Below, piece after piece: positions 14,403 to 14,768 of a stretch of 14,768 nucleotides of DNA (position 1 is its first letter; every line of letters begins with the position of its first letter). The DNA comes from SXXK01 sp046074645. Lineage in GTDB: Bacteria; Planctomycetota; Planctomycetia; Planctomycetales; Planctomycetaceae. The notes beneath the pieces are model-generated. The model searched no databases and was not told the DNA's origin. It worked only from the letters and a program-made list of their open reading frames with translations. The stretch covers positions 1 through 14,768 of the forward strand of contig JBJTOP010000033.1 in NCBI GenBank assembly GCA_046074645.1, read 5' to 3'. A program made the position numbers and the translations under genes.

Positions 14403-14768
14403 GCGGTTGTGCGGGAGCCCCCGGCTGTGTTTCGCACCGAAGGTGCGCGCGCCGGCGAGGGCGTTGGCGAGGGCGTTGGTGGGGCGTTTGCAGGGACGTT
14501 TTGCCCGCAGGCTGCCGCCATGCGGCTCATGCATCGAGCGGTTGGGCGGAAGCCCCCGGCTGTGTTTCGCACCGAAGGTGCGCGCGCCGGCGAGGGCGTT
14601 GGTGCGGCGTTGGCAGGGGACGTTTTGCCCGCAGGCTGCCGCCATGCGGCTCATGCAGCAAGCGGTTGGGCGGGAGCCCCAGGCTGTGTTTCGCACCGAA
14701 GGTGCGCGCACGGGCGAGGGCGTTGGTGCGGCGTTGGCAGGGGCGTTTTGCCCCTCACCCCCGGCCCC
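14403..14768 (+). repeat. Tandem array of three ~125-135-bp GC-rich repeat units, running off the window
   Basis: Units start at GCGGTTG: 14403-14537 (135 bp), 14538-14661 (124 bp) and 14662-14768 (cut by the window or diverging). The first is longer mainly through an extra GGCGAGGGCGTT step. Each contains a stem-loop CGCACC-GAA-GGTGCG (14692-14706 in unit 3), and the first two full units a GCCGC-CAT-GCGGC stem (14638-14650 in unit 2). Unit 3 ends in an AGGGGC-GTTTT-GCCCCT hairpin (14739-14755) and then CACCCCCGGCCCC. The gene-free stretch before it (14274-14402) shows no gene, terminator or RNA that I can support. Confidence 0.9.

Noticed and set aside
14093..14711. Two long minus-strand frames across the 3' end of the lyase gene and the repeats
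   Set aside because: High GC keeps the frames open; the residues are repeat translations or antisense to a recognised gene.
14403..14768. CRISPR array
   Set aside because: Units are 124-135 bp and near-identical throughout, without short repeats alternating with unique spacers, and there are no cas genes.
854..14768. Composite transposon or integrated island bounded by the repeats
   Set aside because: The intervening genes look like ordinary chromosomal planctomycete genes, there is no transposase or integrase between the repeats, and no target duplication was seen.

Overview
The window looks like a stretch of a Planctomycetota chromosome. This is a judgement from gene content, not from a marker gene. 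The pointers are a fusion of a DUF1080 (3-keto-disaccharide hydrolase-like) domain to a PQQ-type sugar dehydrogenase, a secreted YHYH-domain protein beside a Gly/Pro-rich EF-hand protein, an unusual UvrA paralogue, and GC-rich dispersed intergenic repeats of the kind that produce many spurious small ORFs in this phylum. No rRNA, tRNA, CRISPR array, complete insertion sequence or phage gene was seen. The genus cannot be fixed from this sequence.

Layout. Bases 2-703 (+) hold the 3' part of an Rpn/PD-(D/E)XK 'recombination-promoting nuclease/putative transposase' gene with a tandem-repeat tail. Bases 704-1133 are a convergent intergenic region with two degenerate copies of a ~125-bp GC-rich repeat and a separate perfect palindrome. 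Five genes then lie on the minus strand. Read in their direction of transcription they are an OmpR-type response regulator (8535-7882), a sensor histidine kinase (7889-6195), a YHYH-domain secreted protein (6198-4921), a Gly/Pro-rich EF-hand secreted protein (4798-3902) and a UvrA-like ABC ATPase (3746-1134). The first three overlap by a few bases and look translationally coupled. The EF-hand gene follows after 122 bp. The uvrA-like gene is separated by 155 bp containing a palindrome and may be independent.

Bases 8536-8831 are a divergent control region. To its right, on the plus strand, are an MMPL/RND-family membrane transporter (8832-11354), the DUF1080-sugar dehydrogenase fusion (11387-13336) and a DHDPS/NAL-superfamily lyase with a non-standard active site (13350-14273). 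These are spaced 32 and 13 bp apart and are probably one operon. Bases 14274-14768 carry three tandem copies of the same repeat family seen at 854-1013, in the same orientation.

How the genes may work together. The left block resembles a signalling unit in which the kinase's extracytoplasmic sensor region is Gly/Pro-rich, like the secreted EF-hand protein encoded two genes downstream, with the YHYH protein between them. A metal- or surface-related role is plausible but inferred. The right block combines membrane export or assembly, periplasmic sugar oxidation or hydrolysis, and a cytoplasmic keto-acid lyase, suggesting carbohydrate processing. The most promising candidates for something undescribed are the coupled regulator/kinase/YHYH/EF-hand unit, the trimmed UvrA paralogue, and the Rpn gene with its repeat tail beside dispersed repeats.
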